Of a DNA stretch of 64,000 bases, positions 1-10,267 are shown one piece after another; within the stretch, counting starts at the first letter, position 1, and every line of letters starts with the position of its first letter. The position numbers and the translations under genes are program-made. Under the pieces are notes generated by a model. The model did not search any database, was not told the DNA's origin, and worked only from the letters and a program-made list of their open reading frames with translations. The DNA is from Mixta sp. Marseille-Q2659 (lineage in GTDB: Bacteria; Pseudomonadota; Gammaproteobacteria; Enterobacterales; Enterobacteriaceae): positions 145,342 to 209,341 of the forward strand of contig NZ_CALNWY010000004.1 of NCBI RefSeq assembly GCF_940807255.1, read 5' to 3'.

Positions 1-451
1 AGGAGGAGAGGGCGCGTTTAAACGCATAAGGCAGCAAAATACGCAGCGTATCGCGACGTGTCATGCCGAGTGCCGCGCAGGATTGCCACTGGCCCGCCGG
101 AATAGCGCGCACCGCGCCGTAAAACAGCTGGGTGGTATAGGCCGCGCTGTTTAACGACAGCGCCAGCAGCGCGCAGAGCCAGGGCTGTGAAAGCAGCTGC
201 CAGAGCCAGTCAATTTTTTGAATAGAAGGAAACTGGCCCGGTCCGTAATAAATCAAAAAGATCTGTACCAGCAGCGGCGTGCCGGTAAACAGCGTGATAT
301 AGCCTTTCACCAGCTGGCTGACGACCGGCGTTTTCAGTGCCAGCACCATGGTAAACAGCAGAGAAAGGATCAGCGCCGCCAGCAGCGAGGCCACCGTCAG
401 CGTCAGGCTGGTCTGCAGTCCTTTCAGCAGTTCAGGAAGATAGGCCAGCAT
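1..451 (-). CDS. artM: Arginine ABC transporter permease ArtM (partial, 3' end outside window)
   Basis: Inner-membrane permease of the arginine importer, pairing with ArtQ. The 150 codons present begin [20 protein letters not shown] and contain several hydrophobic segments. They also carry the permease loop for the ATPase, around residues 116-128 (GAVRAIPAGQWQS) followed by ALGM. The family is about 222 residues long, so roughly the last third lies beyond the left edge. The ATG at 449-451 overlaps the artQ stop by one base (TGATG), the usual sign of coupled translation in this operon. The match to E. coli ArtM is judged from memory of the family. The reading frame is open to the window edge. 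Confidence 0.93.
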   Translation of the reverse strand, partial: MLAYLPELLKGLQTSLTLTVASLLAALILSLLFTMVLALKTPVVSQLVKGYITLFTGTPLLVQIFLIYYGPGQFPSIQKIDWLWQLLSQPWLCALLALSLNSAAYTTQLFYGAVRAIPAGQWQSCAALGMTRRDTLRILLPYAFKRALSS

Positions 452-1167
452 CAGCTGTTCCCCCGTTCAAAACGCGTGGTGCGTAATTCAATGCGCTTCA
501 ACACCGCCTGGCTTAGCAGCGTAATAATCAGATAAATGGCCGCCGCAATCAGATACCAGGTAAAAGGTTCCTGCGTGCGGGTGGCGATACTGCGGGTTTG
601 CAGCATCAGATCGTTAACGCTAATCAGCGAAACCAGCGCAGTATCCTTCAGCAGCACCAGCCACTGGTTGCCCAGCCCTGGCAGCGCGTGACGCCACATT
701 TGCGGCATAATCAGGCGAAAAAAGATCGCTGATTTTTTCATCCCCAGCGCCTGGCCCGATTCCCACTGGCCGACCGGCACCGCCTTAAGCGCGCCGCGCA
801 ACGTCTGCGACGCGTAGGCGGAATAGAGAATCGACAGAGCGATGACGCCGCACAGGAAAGGACTGACGTCGAAATTATCGATCTGCATCTGTACCGGCAG
901 TGAGAACAGGCCGAACGGAATGACAAAGCCGTCAGAGAGCATCAGCAACAGCTGCGAAGCGCCGAAATAGATAAACAGCACCACCAGAATTTCCGGCAGG
1001 CCGCGAATCAGGGTTACCAGCGCGGTGCCAGTCCAGGCGATCGGCCGCCAGCGCACCGATTCCCAACCGGCAAACAGCATCGCCAGCGTCAGGCCGACGA
1101 GCAGCGCGCAGACGGCAAGGCCGACGGTCATCCCGGCGGCGCTTGCAAGAGGAAAGAATTCGTTCAT
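451..1167 (-). CDS. artQ: Arginine ABC transporter permease ArtQ
   Basis: Second inner-membrane permease of the arginine importer. It has 238 residues, the same length as the E. coli protein. The start at 1167 ([20 protein letters not shown]) is chosen over an upstream in-frame ATG at 1290. The longer version would add 41 polar residues lying inside the artI coding region, and those residues have no family counterpart. About five membrane segments are visible. The ATPase-contact loop reads [18 protein letters not shown] at about residues 142-159. The start lies 4 bases after the artI stop, and the stop overlaps the artM start. Confidence 0.95.
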   Translation of the reverse strand: MNEFFPLASAAGMTVGLAVCALLVGLTLAMLFAGWESVRWRPIAWTGTALVTLIRGLPEILVVLFIYFGASQLLLMLSDGFVIPFGLFSLPVQMQIDNFDVSPFLCGVIALSILYSAYASQTLRGALKAVPVGQWESGQALGMKKSAIFFRLIMPQMWRHALPGLGNQWLVLLKDTALVSLISVNDLMLQTRSIATRTQEPFTWYLIAAAIYLIITLLSQAVLKRIELRTTRFERGNS

Positions 1168-1171
1168 TGAC

Positions 1172-1903
1172 TTACTGCTGGAACCATTTGCTGTAGATGG
1201 TTTTGTAGGTGCCGTCCGCTTTGACTTTATCCAGCGCGGCGTTGAATTTCTGCTGTAACGCGCTTTTGTTCTGGCGAACCGCAATGCCAAGGCCGGTGCC
1301 GAAGTAGGCTTTATCCGTCACTTTCTCGCCGACGGCGGTCAGGTTCTGGTTTTGCTTCAGCCACTCGTTTACCACCGCCGTATCACCAAATACCGCATCA
1401 ATACGGCCATTTTTCAGGTCGAGAATCGCATTCTGATAGCTGTCGTAAGGCACGGTAGTGATATCGCTCTGCTTATCGGTCAGGTATTTCTGATGCGTGG
1501 TGCCGTTTTGCACGCCGACGCGTTTGCCTTTCAGCGCTGCGACATCGGCCACTTTGCCTTTTTGCGCGATAAACAGCGCGGAGTTTTCATAATAGGGTTT
1601 GCTGAACAGCACCTGTTTTTCGCGCTCCGGCGTAATATCCATACCGGCCATCACCGCATCGAAACGGCGGAATTTCAGGCTGGGGATCAGGCTGTCAAAC
1701 GCCTGGTTAGTAAAGATACAGGTGGCGTTCATCTCTTTACACAGCGCGTTAGCCAGATCGACATCGAAGCCCTTAATTTGGTTATTGGCATCGACAAATT
1801 CAAACGGAGGATAAGAGGCTTCCGTCGCAAAGCGAATAGTGTCGGCAGCGGAAGCGCTCAGGCTGATACCGGTTAACAGAGCGGCAAGAACAATTTTTTT
1901 CAT
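1172..1903 (-). CDS. artI: Periplasmic arginine-binding protein ArtI
   Basis: Periplasmic solute receptor that hands L-arginine to ArtQM. It has 243 residues with a classical signal peptide ([19 protein letters not shown], cleavage near residues 19-20), followed by the type-3 solute-binding domain. Typical motifs include [37 protein letters not shown] and [14 protein letters not shown]. It resembles E. coli ArtI more than ArtJ, for example in [14 protein letters not shown] and EREKQVLF. It also occupies the artI position between artP and artQ. A separate artJ would be expected beyond artM, outside the window. Confidence 0.93.
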   Translation of the reverse strand: MKKIVLAALLTGISLSASAADTIRFATEASYPPFEFVDANNQIKGFDVDLANALCKEMNATCIFTNQAFDSLIPSLKFRRFDAVMAGMDITPEREKQVLFSKPYYENSALFIAQKGKVADVAALKGKRVGVQNGTTHQKYLTDKQSDITTVPYDSYQNAILDLKNGRIDAVFGDTAVVNEWLKQNQNLTAVGEKVTDKAYFGTGLGIAVRQNKSALQQKFNAALDKVKADGTYKTIYSKWFQQ

Positions 1904-1917
1904 CTTTATGGCCTTAC

Positions 1918-2646
1918 TCAGTGCGAGAGATAGTTAGCAAACGCTTCGGTTTGCGGCTGTGTAAAACGGCTGGCGTCACCCTGTTCAACAATATAGCCAT
2001 TTTCCATGTACACCACGCGGCTGGCCGTTTTACGGGCGACTTCAACCTCGTGAGTCACGATGACCTGAGTGATGTTGGTTTGCGCCAGCTCGCGAATAAT
2101 ATTAACAATCTGGGCGGTGATTTCCGGGTCGAGCGCGGCGGTTGGCTCATCAAACAGCAGCACCGCAGGCTCCATCATCAGCGCGCGGGCGATGGCGACG
2201 CGCTGCTGCTGACCGCCGGAAAGCTGTAAGGGAAAGCGGTCGGCGTGCGGCGTCAGGCGCAGGCGTTCCAGCAATTTGTCGGCGCGCTCATGGGCGCGAT
2301 CTTTCGCCAGACCCAGCACGCGACAAGGCGCTTCGATCAGGTTCTGTTTTACCGTCAGATGCGGCCAGAGATTATATTGCTGAAAGACCATGCCCACATT
2401 CTGGCGCAGCTCGCGAATGGCGTTGTCGCCGGGCTTTTTGTTGAAATCAAAATGATGACCGGCGATGCTGAGCGTGCCGGAACGCGGCATTTCAAGCAGG
2501 TTTAATACGCGCAGAAGCGAGCTTTTACCGGCGCCGCTTGGGCCAAGCAGCACCAGCGTTTCGCCTTCCGGGCACGTCAGCTGTATATCAAACAGCGCCT
2601 GCTGGGCGCCATAAAAGCAATTAATACCGTTAAGTTGAATACTCAT
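1918..2646 (-). CDS. artP: Arginine ABC transporter ATPase ArtP
   Basis: Cytoplasmic ATPase that drives arginine uptake through ArtQM. It has 242 residues, the family's normal length. The Walker A motif GPSGAGKSS is at residues 35-43, the ABC signature [15 protein letters not shown] at 142-156, Walker B LLFDEPT at 163-169, and the switch histidine at 199. It is the first gene of the minus-strand artPIQM operon, with 14 bases to artI. The upstream region carries sequences resembling ArgR operators (separate entry), as expected from the known ArgR control of artP in E. coli. Confidence 0.96.
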   Translation of the reverse strand: MSIQLNGINCFYGAQQALFDIQLTCPEGETLVLLGPSGAGKSSLLRVLNLLEMPRSGTLSIAGHHFDFNKKPGDNAIRELRQNVGMVFQQYNLWPHLTVKQNLIEAPCRVLGLAKDRAHERADKLLERLRLTPHADRFPLQLSGGQQQRVAIARALMMEPAVLLFDEPTAALDPEITAQIVNIIRELAQTNITQVIVTHEVEVARKTASRVVYMENGYIVEQGDASRFTQPQTEAFANYLSH

Positions 2647-2656
2647 GCGCAGAAAA

Positions 2657-2706
2657 TGAATAGCAATTGATGCCGCGAATCTTAACGCTCACAGAATAGT
2701 TATGCA
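2657..2706 (-). promoter_or_regulatory. Candidate ArgR operator region upstream of artP
   Basis: Two imperfect copies of the ARG-box core (consensus TGAATAATTATTCA) lie just upstream of artP. Read on the minus strand they are TGCATAACTATTCT (2693-2706) and TCAATTGCTATTCA (2657-2670). The first is the better match. Their spacing of 36 bases between centres differs from the usual 21, so one or both may be non-functional. ArgR repression of art genes is known in E. coli. The sites themselves are an inference. Confidence 0.45.
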
Positions 2707-2828
2707 ATCATTGTGCGTTAAAATTTATTAATGGGCAGTGGAATGCCTTAAGGCTAGCACAAGATTCCGCAATGCAGAGAAGTGGAAGTGAATAAGCAGG
2801 GAGATTTTATTCTTTTCGTGATAACCAT

Positions 2829-2850
2829 AGCACCGCAGACAGGCGGTGCT
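2829..2850. terminator. Hairpin after ybjP and beyond the artP promoter
   Basis: A perfect 8-bp stem (AGCACCGC / GCGGTGCT) with a 6-base loop lies 13 bases past the ybjP stop. It has no clear run of T on either side, so it may be a weak terminator or an mRNA 3' end hairpin separating ybjP from the art operon. Confidence 0.45.
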
Positions 2851-2862
2851 ATGCCAACACTA

Positions 2863-3405
2863 TTATTTTTCGAGGAGCTGGCTCAGGGCGCCGCCGCCGG
2901 GACGCTGCCAGTTGGCGACGTAACGCACATCATCCACCGTCCAGCAGGTGCCTTCGCGCACCATCAGCACTTCATCCTGCCAGCTCACGCTTTTATCACC
3001 GGCGCGGGTTAAGGTCACGCGCAGCGGAATATTGCGTGCGTCGGTATTGGGGATGGTTGAGGCGTCGGCGACTTTGGCTTCAGTCGGCCCCTGCGCCAGG
3101 CTGGAGAAAAGATCGCCCTGGCGCCACTCGGCCGGTTTATCGGTTTGCGCATTGGCTTTCAACAGGCTTTGATACAGCTTTTCGCTCAGATAGGGACGGT
3201 AGCGCGCCAGCAGCTGGCTATCCGGCAGGCCCTGCGTCGGCTGAGCCGTACGTAAATCATAAAATTTCTGTGCCACGGTATCCGGTCCGCCATCCACGCA
3301 AGCGGCTGCACGCGTGCCGATGTCTTTATAGGCCGGCTCCACGGTGGTACAGGCGCTCAGCAGCAGAGCTGCCGGCAGCAGGGCGGCAAACGCTTTGTTT
3401 TTCAT
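2863..3405 (-). CDS. ybjP: YbjP-family outer-membrane lipoprotein
   Basis: Predicted lipoprotein of unknown function. It has 180 residues from the ATG at 3405, which is preceded by a good AAGGA at the right distance. A longer in-frame start at 3432 would place nine charged residues before the signal peptide and is rejected. The lipobox LLSAC puts the lipidated cysteine at residue 19. The following CTTVEPAYKDIGTR and the stretch ASTIPNTDARNIPLRVTL match the E. coli YbjP family. The residue after the cysteine is Thr rather than Asp, which predicts outer-membrane sorting. It is divergent from ybjQ. Confidence 0.88.
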   Translation of the reverse strand: MKNKAFAALLPAALLLSACTTVEPAYKDIGTRAAACVDGGPDTVAQKFYDLRTAQPTQGLPDSQLLARYRPYLSEKLYQSLLKANAQTDKPAEWRQGDLFSSLAQGPTEAKVADASTIPNTDARNIPLRVTLTRAGDKSVSWQDEVLMVREGTCWTVDDVRYVANWQRPGGGALSQLLEK

Positions 3406-3513
3406 CTCATTTTCCTTATGGTCATCGGGCAAAGCTTTGTTTTAGCATACAGTATAGCCCTGCTTTTTAACTGCACGGGCTAAACTGAAGCTGAATCGGA
3501 AAAGGAGAAGATG

Positions 3514-3834
3514 ATGAAATTAACCACAACGCCCACCCTTGAAGGACAAACCATTACCGACTATTGCGGCGTGGTTACCGGCGAGGCGATTCTCGGCGCG
3601 AATGTTTTTCGCGATTTTTTTGCCGGTATCCGCGATATTGTTGGCGGCCGCTCCGGCGCCTATGAAAAAGAGCTGCGCAAGGCGCGTGAAATCGCCTTCT
3701 CCGAGCTGGAGGCACAGGCGAAAGCGCTGGGCGCCGATGCGGTAGTGGGAATCGATATTGACTACGAAACCGTCGGCAAGGACAGCAGTATGCTGATGGT
3801 TAGCGTGAGCGGTACGGCAGTGAAAACGCGGTGA
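3514..3834 (+). CDS. ybjQ: YbjQ, UPF0145 family protein
   Basis: Small conserved protein of unknown function, classed with putative heavy-metal-binding YbjQ proteins. The start at 3514 ([14 protein letters not shown], 106 residues) is preferred to the adjoining ATG at 3511 because the GGAG lies only three bases from the first ATG. The core includes [45 protein letters not shown] and [14 protein letters not shown], nearly identical to the E. coli protein. The stop overlaps the amiD start (GTGA), so the two genes are probably co-transcribed. Confidence 0.9.
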   Translation: MKLTTTPTLEGQTITDYCGVVTGEAILGANVFRDFFAGIRDIVGGRSGAYEKELRKAREIAFSELEAQAKALGADAVVGIDIDYETVGKDSSMLMVSVSGTAVKTR

Positions 3835-4649
3835 CGAGAGGTATTGGGCTTTGCCTGCTGCTGCTGTTGGCAGGCTGCACCTCCGGCCTGGAGCAGCGCC
3901 AGGGCTATAGCGTGGATAGGCGCCAGGCGGCGTTTGGCGCCGAACCACGCGTCAAGGTGATCGTTATCCACTATACGGCGGAAGATTTTCCCTCTTCGCT
4001 GGCCACGCTGACGGATAAAGAGGTTAGCGTCCATTATTTGATCCCCACGCAGCCGCCACAGCATCACGGCACGCCGTTAATCTGGCAGCTGGTACCGGAA
4101 AAAGATCTCGCCTGGCACGCCGGCACCAGCTACTGGCGCGGCGCCACGCGCATTAACGATACCTCTATTGGGATTGAACTGGTCAATCCCGGCTATCGCA
4201 ATACACCGCAGGGACGCCAGTTTTATCCCTTTTCCTCCGCGCAAATCAACGCGCTGCTGCCGCTGTTGCAGGACGTAATCAGCCGCTATCAGATCGCGCC
4301 GCAAAATATTGTCGGCCACAGCGATATTGCGCCGCAGCGCAAGCAGGATCCGGGGCCGCGTTTTCCCTGGGCGCAGCTGGCAGCGGCGGGCATCGGCGCC
4401 TGGCCGGAGAAACAGCGTGTAGCGACGTTGTTGCAGGGGCGCGATCCTTATCAGCCGGTGGCGCCGGAGGCGTTGCTGGCGCTGCTGGAGCAATATGGCT
4501 ATGAGGTTAAGGCGGCGGTGACGCCGACCCAGCAGCGGAAACTGATCGCTGCCTTCCAGATGCACTTCCGGCCTGCGAATTACGCCGGACAGGCCGATGC
4601 GGAAACCCTGGCTATCGCGCAGGCGCTGCTGGAGAAGTACGGGCGCTAG
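3831..4649 (+). CDS. amiD: N-acetylmuramoyl-L-alanine amidase AmiD (lipoprotein)
   Basis: Zinc amidase that cuts the bond between N-acetylmuramic acid and the stem peptide, including anhydro-muropeptides. It is anchored to the outer membrane from the periplasmic side. It has 272 residues from a GTG start that overlaps the ybjQ stop. The signal ends in a lipobox with the cysteine at residue 16 (LLAGC). The Amidase_2 domain shows likely zinc ligands H47 (VIHYTAED), H163 (GHSDIAP) and D173 ([10 protein letters not shown]). The last 65 residues resemble a peptidoglycan-binding domain. The nearest downstream gene, ltaE, is convergent. Confidence 0.92.
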   Translation: MTRGIGLCLLLLLAGCTSGLEQRQGYSVDRRQAAFGAEPRVKVIVIHYTAEDFPSSLATLTDKEVSVHYLIPTQPPQHHGTPLIWQLVPEKDLAWHAGTSYWRGATRINDTSIGIELVNPGYRNTPQGRQFYPFSSAQINALLPLLQDVISRYQIAPQNIVGHSDIAPQRKQDPGPRFPWAQLAAAGIGAWPEKQRVATLLQGRDPYQPVAPEALLALLEQYGYEVKAAVTPTQQRKLIAAFQMHFRPANYAGQADAETLAIAQALLEKYGR

Positions 4650-4660
4650 CGTCGGTGCAA

Positions 4661-4690
4661 TAAAAACGGCGCTGAGAGTTTCAGCGCCGT
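4661..4690 (-). terminator. Terminator of ltaE (shared with convergent amiD)
   Basis: A perfect 10-bp stem (ACGGCGCTGA / TCAGCGCCGT) with a 5-base loop. Read on the minus strand it is followed by five T, so it is a Rho-independent terminator for ltaE. It also lies just after amiD on the other strand. Confidence 0.82.
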
Positions 4691-4708
4691 AACGGTTTAC
4701 GTTGCGGG

Positions 4709-5710
4709 TTACTGCGTCGCCAGAAACGCCTGCCACTGATTTACCACCTGCTGCAGGGCGGCGCGATCGATATCCAGGTGGGTAACCAGGCGCGTTACCG
4801 GCCCCGCAGAGATCAAGATATTGCGCGCTTCCATCCAGGCTTTCAGCGGCGCGACCTGCTCCGATGGCAGCTGTGCAAAGACCATATTGGTGTGCTGGCT
4901 GACCTGCAGGCCGAGCGCGCTAAGCTGCTCCGCCAGCCAGCGGGCGTTATCGTGATCCTCTTTCAGGCGCATCACATTATTTTCCAGCGTGTAAAGCCCG
5001 GCTGCCGCCAGAATGCCCGCCTGACGCATGCCGCCGCCGGTCATTTTGCGCCAGCGGCGCGCGCGCTGAATATAGTCCGCATCGCCGCACAGCAGCGAGC
5101 CGACCGGCGTTCCCAGCCCTTTCGACAGGCAGATGGTTAAGGTATCGCAATAGCGGGTGAGCGACTCCAGCGGCAGCTCCAGTGCTACGGCGGCATTAAA
5201 AATACGCGCGCCGTCGATATGCAGCGCCAGCTGATGTTCGCGGGTAAAACGATACGCCTCAGCCAGATAATCGAGCGGCAACACCTTGCCGCCGATGGTG
5301 TTTTCCAGGCTGAGCAGGCGCGTACGGGCAAAGTGAATATCGTCAGGCTTAATCGCCGCTGCCACGTTAGCCAGCGGCAGGGTGCCGTCAGAGGCCGCCT
5401 CAATCGGCTGCGGCTGAATGCTGCCTAACACCGCTGCGCCGCCCGCTTCATATTTATAGTTGTGCGCCTGCTGGCCCACGATATATTCCTCGCCGCGCTG
5501 GCAGTGCGTGAGCAGGGCGACCAGGTTGGCCTGGGTGCCGGTCGGTAAAAAGAGCGCCGCCTCTTTGCCGCTCAGGCGTGCGGCTTCCGCCTCCAGTGCG
5601 TTAACTGTCGGATCGTCGCCGTAAACATCATCGCCGGTGCGGGCGGAGATCATCGCCGACAGCATGGCGGGCGACGGTCGGGTCACCGTATCGCTGCGTA
5701 AATCAATCAC
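4709..5710 (-). CDS. ltaE: Low-specificity L-threonine aldolase LtaE
   Basis: PLP enzyme splitting L-allo-threonine and L-threonine (and phenylserine) into glycine and an aldehyde. It has 333 residues from a GTG start at 5710, exactly the E. coli length. GAGGAG sits seven bases upstream. An in-frame ATG at 5737 lies inside the preceding terminator hairpin and is rejected. Motifs: [11 protein letters not shown] at the N-terminus, [19 protein letters not shown], and the PLP lysine K197 in [12 protein letters not shown]. Expression is likely by read-through from poxB or by its own weak promoter. Confidence 0.93.
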   Translation of the reverse strand: MIDLRSDTVTRPSPAMLSAMISARTGDDVYGDDPTVNALEAEAARLSGKEAALFLPTGTQANLVALLTHCQRGEEYIVGQQAHNYKYEAGGAAVLGSIQPQPIEAASDGTLPLANVAAAIKPDDIHFARTRLLSLENTIGGKVLPLDYLAEAYRFTREHQLALHIDGARIFNAAVALELPLESLTRYCDTLTICLSKGLGTPVGSLLCGDADYIQRARRWRKMTGGGMRQAGILAAAGLYTLENNVMRLKEDHDNARWLAEQLSALGLQVSQHTNMVFAQLPSEQVAPLKAWMEARNILISAGPVTRLVTHLDIDRAALQQVVNQWQAFLATQ

Positions 5711-5723
5711 GTTGCTGCTCCTC

Positions 5724-5749
5724 AAAAAAACGGGCACCTGCGTGCCCGT
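5724..5749 (-). terminator. Rho-independent terminator between poxB and ltaE
   Basis: On the minus strand a perfect 8-bp stem (ACGGGCAC / GTGCCCGT) with a GCAG loop is followed by seven T. It ends 13 bases before the ltaE GTG, next to its ribosome binding site. Confidence 0.9.
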
Positions 5750-5769
5750 AAAAGAAATTGTCTATGGTT

Positions 5770-7491
5770 TTACCGCAGCCAGTTGGTTTTTGCCAGCTCG
5801 ACGACTTCGTCGCCGCGCCCGTTAATAATCGCACGCAGCATATAAAGGCTGAAGCCCTTGGCCTGTTCCATTTTGATCTGCGGCGGCATCGCCAGCTCAT
5901 CTTTTGCCGTAATCACATCCAGCAATACCGGCCCGTCATGGGCGAAGGCTTCCTGAATCGCGCCGTCCAAATCGGAGGCTTTTTCTACGCGAATGCCTTT
6001 CACTCCGCAGGCGTTGGCGATGGCGGCAAAGTCAGGGTTTTGCAGATCGGTGCCGTCGGTCAGGTAGCCGCCCGCTTTCATCTCCATCGCCACAAAGCCC
6101 AGCACGCTGTTGTTAAAGACCACCAGCTTCACCGGCAGCCGGAGCTGCGCTACGGAAATAAAATCGCCCATTAGCATGCTAAAGCCGCCGTCACCGCACA
6201 TCGCTACGACCTGACGATTCTTGTCCAGCGCCTGCGCCCCCAGCGCCTGCGGCATGGCATTGGCCATCGAACCGTGATTGAAGGAGCCCAGCAGACGACG
6301 TTTGCCGTTCATTTGCAGATAGCGCGCCGCCCAGACCGTCGGCGTGCCGACATCACAGGTAAAAATCGCATCTTCACGGGCAAAGTGGCTTAGCCGCTGC
6401 GCCAGGTATTGCGGATGGATCGCCTGTTTGTCGTTGGCTTTCGCCAGATCGTCCAGATCTTTGCGCGCGTCGGCATAATGTTCCAGCGCATTGTCCAGGA
6501 ATTCACGATCGTTTTTATTTTGCAGGCGCGGCAGCAGCGCATTCAGCGTAGCCTTCACATCGCCCACCAGCGGCATATCAACGTGGCAGTGGGCGCCGAT
6601 GCTGCCGGGGTTAATGTCTAACTGAATGATTTTCGCTTTGGTGGGATAGAAAGCGCGGTAGGGGAACTGGGTGCCGAGCAGCACCAGCGTATCGGCGTTC
6701 ATCATGGCGTGATAGCCGGAGGAGAAGCCGATCAGTCCGGTCATGCCGACGCTGTAAGGATTGTCATATTCAATATGTTCTTTTCCGCGCAACGCATGCA
6801 CGACCGGCGCTTTTAGCGTAGCGGCCAGCCCGACTACCTGTTGATGGGCGCCTGCACAGCCGCTGCCGCACATTAATGTGATGTTTTGCGCATCGTTCAG
6901 CAGTGCCGCCAGCTTATCCAGCTCGCTTTCCGACGGCTGAATAACCGGTGGCTGTGGCGGATACCAGGCGGGAGACATGGTTTCCGGCGCCGGTTTCAGC
7001 GCGACATCGCCCGGCAGCACGATCACGGAAACGCCGCGGTTAAGGATTGCCTTACGCATGGCGATGCCTAAAACCTGCGGCAGTTGTTCAGGGTTGGAAA
7101 CAAGCTCGCAATAATGGCTGCATTCGCGGAACAGCTCCTGCGGATGCGTTTCCTGAAAATAACCGCTGCCGATTTCACTGGAAGGAATATGGGCGGCAAT
7201 GGCCAGCACCGGCACATGATTGCGGTGACAGTCAAACAGCCCATTAATCAGATGCAAATTGCCTGGCCCACAGGATCCGGCGCAAACCGCCAGCTCACCG
7301 CTGATTTGCGCTTCGGCGCCTGCGGCAAAAGCGGCAACCTCTTCATGACGCCTGGGCATCCATTCAATGGTGCCCATACGGTTCAGGCTGTCGCTCAGCC
7401 CGTTCAGGGAATCCCCGGTGACTCCCCAGATACGTTTTACTCCGGCGCTTTCCAGCGTTTGGGCAATTAGCGCGGCAACGGTTTGCTTCAT
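5770..7491 (-). CDS. poxB: Pyruvate dehydrogenase (quinone) / pyruvate oxidase PoxB
   Basis: Peripheral membrane flavoenzyme converting pyruvate to acetate and CO2 with electrons passed to ubiquinone. It has 573 residues, against 572 in E. coli. The thiamine diphosphate glutamate is E50 (RRHEEVAAF). The TPP-magnesium motif runs from GDGG at 433-436 to VFNN. The FAD-binding middle domain is intact. The C-terminal lipid-activation helix is conserved ([20 protein letters not shown]...NWLR). AAGGAG precedes the ATG. In E. coli the gene is under RpoS in stationary phase; a RpoS-like -10 is noted separately. It is followed by a strong terminator. Confidence 0.96.
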   Translation of the reverse strand: MKQTVAALIAQTLESAGVKRIWGVTGDSLNGLSDSLNRMGTIEWMPRRHEEVAAFAAGAEAQISGELAVCAGSCGPGNLHLINGLFDCHRNHVPVLAIAAHIPSSEIGSGYFQETHPQELFRECSHYCELVSNPEQLPQVLGIAMRKAILNRGVSVIVLPGDVALKPAPETMSPAWYPPQPPVIQPSESELDKLAALLNDAQNITLMCGSGCAGAHQQVVGLAATLKAPVVHALRGKEHIEYDNPYSVGMTGLIGFSSGYHAMMNADTLVLLGTQFPYRAFYPTKAKIIQLDINPGSIGAHCHVDMPLVGDVKATLNALLPRLQNKNDREFLDNALEHYADARKDLDDLAKANDKQAIHPQYLAQRLSHFAREDAIFTCDVGTPTVWAARYLQMNGKRRLLGSFNHGSMANAMPQALGAQALDKNRQVVAMCGDGGFSMLMGDFISVAQLRLPVKLVVFNNSVLGFVAMEMKAGGYLTDGTDLQNPDFAAIANACGVKGIRVEKASDLDGAIQEAFAHDGPVLLDVITAKDELAMPPQIKMEQAKGFSLYMLRAIINGRGDEVVELAKTNWLR

Positions 7492-7548
7492 AGTGGCTCC
7501 TTACTGTGGTTGGCCATCATCCCGATGGCGAGACGTCAGACGATAAAA

Positions 7549-7555
7549 AGTCTAG
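7549..7555 (-). promoter_or_regulatory. Candidate sigma-S type -10 element for poxB
   Basis: On the minus strand CTAGACT, followed by a T-rich tract, lies about 60 bases upstream of the poxB ATG. It resembles the sigma-S preferred -10 (CTATACT). poxB is a known RpoS gene in E. coli. The assignment here is an inference. Confidence 0.35.
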
Positions 7556-7608
7556 TCAACGCCGCGCCGATCGGGTGAGTCACTATGCAACCGGGTATGT
7601 CTGAACGA

Positions 7609-8598
7609 TCAGGCCAGCGCGATATCGCCCGCAGGCTGACAACTACAGGCCAGCACGTAACCGGCGGCGATTTCTTCCTCCGTCAGGCCAACTGTGCTGC
7701 TGGTCTGATAGTCGCCGCTCACCACGCGCGTTTTACAGCAGCCGCATACCCCGGCGCGGCAAACCGCTTCCACCGGCACCTTGTGCTGTTCCATCGCCGC
7801 CAGCAGCGACCAGCCCGCCGGAAATGCAGCGTTGCTCAGCTGCTGCGTTGCGCTACTCAGGTGGTAGCGCACGCCGTTATCCTCGAGCTCATCCGCTGCA
7901 GGGGCGGTGAACTGTTCACGCAGCACTTTGGTGGCGCCGAGCGCCCGTACCGCATTTTCCGCCGCGTCCATATAAGGCTGCGGGCCGCACATCATAACCG
8001 TGCGCTGCGCCAGGTTCGGCACCTGCTGCGCCAGAATGTCTGGCGTCAGGCGGCCTGCAAGCATATCGGCTTCCGGCTGTTGCTCGGCGATGATCGTCAG
8101 CTTCAGCCACGGGCGCAGCGCCTGCAGCGCTTCAGCGAAGATCACATCACGCGGCGAGCGCACGCTGTAGATCAGATGCACATCGGTTTGCGGACGATTC
8201 GCGTGCAGCCAGCGCGCCATCGACATTACTGGCGTTATGCCGCAGCCCGCCGCCAGCAGCAGATAGTGCGAATCCTGATGCTGCTCGCAGCTAAAGCTGC
8301 CCTGCGGATCGGATAACCAGACGAAATCGCCCGGCTTCACCTGCTGCGTCAGCCAGCCGGAGCCTTTACCCTGCTCGATATAGCGAATGGTCAGGGTGAT
8401 AAAACGGCTCTGGCCCGGCGTCGAGGAGAGCGTGTAAGCGCGTACCTCGTCGCTGTTGCCGATGCGCACCAGCGCAAACTGGCCCGCCTGCCAGCGGTAA
8501 AAGTCATGGTCGATTAGCGCCAGCGTCCAGACATCCGGCGTTTCCTGAGTAATATGGTGAACCTGCATGCGCCAGGGACAAAGCGTAGTGGTATTCAT
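7609..8598 (-). CDS. hcr: NADH oxidoreductase Hcr (partner of Hcp)
   Basis: Electron donor to the hybrid-cluster protein, carrying electrons from NADH through FAD and a [2Fe-2S] cluster. It has 329 residues. The FAD-binding motif RAYTLSS is at residues 53-59. The NAD-binding segment includes AAGCGITPVMSM (116-127) and MMCGPQPYM (202-210). A C-terminal plant-type ferredoxin domain has cysteines C280, C285, C288 and C318. It lies three bases after hcp, so the two form an operon. NsrR-type control is expected from the site upstream of hcp. Confidence 0.95.
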   Translation of the reverse strand: MNTTTLCPWRMQVHHITQETPDVWTLALIDHDFYRWQAGQFALVRIGNSDEVRAYTLSSTPGQSRFITLTIRYIEQGKGSGWLTQQVKPGDFVWLSDPQGSFSCEQHQDSHYLLLAAGCGITPVMSMARWLHANRPQTDVHLIYSVRSPRDVIFAEALQALRPWLKLTIIAEQQPEADMLAGRLTPDILAQQVPNLAQRTVMMCGPQPYMDAAENAVRALGATKVLREQFTAPAADELEDNGVRYHLSSATQQLSNAAFPAGWSLLAAMEQHKVPVEAVCRAGVCGCCKTRVVSGDYQTSSTVGLTEEEIAAGYVLACSCQPAGDIALA

Positions 8599-8601
8599 GG
8601 T

Positions 8602-10251
8602 TTACTCCTGTGGGCCAAGGATCGCGGCAAGGTCGTTTTCAACGGTGGTAACCGGGATCATGCCAAACTCTTTTTTCAGAATGGCGAGCAGGTTATCGGT
8701 CAGGAAAGCTGGCGCGGTTGGCCCGGTGCGGATGTTTTTCACGCCAAGTGACAGCAGCGTCAGCAGCACTACGATCGCTTTCTGTTCGAACCAGGAAAGC
8801 ACCAGCGACAGCGGCAGATCGTTGACGCCGCAGTTCAGTTTTTCCGCCAGTTTGACCGCCAGCACAATCGCAGCGTAGCTGTCATTACACTGACCGACAT
8901 CCAGCAGGCGCGGCAGGCCTTCCAGCGTACCGAAATCAAGCTTATTGAAGCGATATTTGCCGCAGGCAAGGGTCAGGATCAGGCAATCATCCGGCACCGC
9001 CGTTGCCAGGTCGGTGTAGTAGCTGCGTTTGTCGCGGCTGCCGTCACAGCCGCCCACCAGGAAGACGTGACGCAGTTTTTTCTGCGTAGCGAGATCGATA
9101 ATGGAATCGCAGGCATCGAGCAGGACGCGACGACCGAAACCAACGGTAATCTCATGGGGAATTTCGCTCCACGGGAAGCCTGCCATGCTTTGCGCCTGTT
9201 GGATCACCGGCGCGAAATCATCGCCGTCGAGGTGGTTGACGCCCGGCCAGCCCACAATGCTACGGGTCCAGATTCGGTTTTGATAATCGCCGATGGTTGG
9301 ATCGATAATGCAGTTGGAGGTCATTACAATCGGGCCAGGGAAGCGGGCAAATTCGCTTTGCTGATTCTGCCAGCCGCTGCCGTAGTTACCGACCAGATGA
9401 GGATATTTATTCAGGCCCGGGTAGCCGTGAGCAGGTAGCATTTCGCCGTGAGTGTAGACATTCACGCCGGTGCCGGCGGTTTGCTCCAGCAGCAGCTGCA
9501 GATCTTTCAGATCGTGGCCGGAAATCAGGATCGCCTTGCCAGCAACCGGACGCACATTGACCTTAACCGGCTGCGGATCGCCATAGGTGGTGGTCTGCGC
9601 TTCGTCCAGCATTTCCATAATGGCAAAGTTCATTTTGCCGATGTGCATCGCTTCCGCCAGCAGCGCGTCGACGTTGTTGGGGCGGGTGCCGAGCCACGAC
9701 ATGATCTGATGATACTGTTGATAAACATCATTATCGTAGCGGCCATGCACATGGGCATGTTCCATATAGGCGGCAGCGCCTTTCAGGCCATACAGGCAGA
9801 GCAGACGCAGGCCGACAATATCTTCATGGTCGTCACCGGCATTCAGCGCGAACGCCTGCGCCTGCTGCTGTAATACTTCCGCATCGCTGCCGTTAAGCGA
9901 CAGATGAGCCAGCGGATGTTCCGGCTCGTTCAGCCCCAGAACGGCGCAGCGGGCTTTCAGCTGGTCACGATAGTTTTGCGCCTGAACGGCAAACGCAATA
10001 ATGCGATCGGAATCGAAGTTAACGTTGGTTAAGGTTGAGAAGAAAGCGCGCGGCGCAAAGCTGTCAATTTCATGCTCAATGATATTTGCGCTACGTGCGT
10101 GCAGCGCCCAGGCAGAAAGGCTCTGCAGCACCGCAATCAGCAGATCCTGCAGATCGGAAGTTTCTGCGGTTTTGCCGCACATGCCCTGCGCAAAAGCGCA
10201 GCCATTGCCAGCCGGAGTGCGTATTGTTTGCTCACATTGCACACAGAACAT
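8602..10251 (-). CDS. hcp: Hydroxylamine reductase / hybrid-cluster protein Hcp
   Basis: Hybrid-cluster protein, described as a high-affinity nitric oxide reductase (and historically as a hydroxylamine reductase) active in anaerobic nitrosative stress. It has 549 residues. The N-terminal cysteines C3, C6, C18 and C25 have the CX2CX11CX6C spacing typical of the enterobacterial class. Hybrid-cluster regions are visible, including [42 protein letters not shown] and [10 protein letters not shown]. The gene leads the hcp-hcr operon. A close match to an NsrR palindrome lies 16 bases upstream of the ATG. Confidence 0.96.
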   Translation of the reverse strand: MFCVQCEQTIRTPAGNGCAFAQGMCGKTAETSDLQDLLIAVLQSLSAWALHARSANIIEHEIDSFAPRAFFSTLTNVNFDSDRIIAFAVQAQNYRDQLKARCAVLGLNEPEHPLAHLSLNGSDAEVLQQQAQAFALNAGDDHEDIVGLRLLCLYGLKGAAAYMEHAHVHGRYDNDVYQQYHQIMSWLGTRPNNVDALLAEAMHIGKMNFAIMEMLDEAQTTTYGDPQPVKVNVRPVAGKAILISGHDLKDLQLLLEQTAGTGVNVYTHGEMLPAHGYPGLNKYPHLVGNYGSGWQNQQSEFARFPGPIVMTSNCIIDPTIGDYQNRIWTRSIVGWPGVNHLDGDDFAPVIQQAQSMAGFPWSEIPHEITVGFGRRVLLDACDSIIDLATQKKLRHVFLVGGCDGSRDKRSYYTDLATAVPDDCLILTLACGKYRFNKLDFGTLEGLPRLLDVGQCNDSYAAIVLAVKLAEKLNCGVNDLPLSLVLSWFEQKAIVVLLTLLSLGVKNIRTGPTAPAFLTDNLLAILKKEFGMIPVTTVENDLAAILGPQE

Positions 10252-10267
10252 TTAGGTATCCCTTTAT

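Noticed and set aside
1172..1903. Calling the binding protein ArtJ
   Set aside because: Both position (between artP and artQ) and sequence favour ArtI. ArtJ is normally a separate gene past artM.
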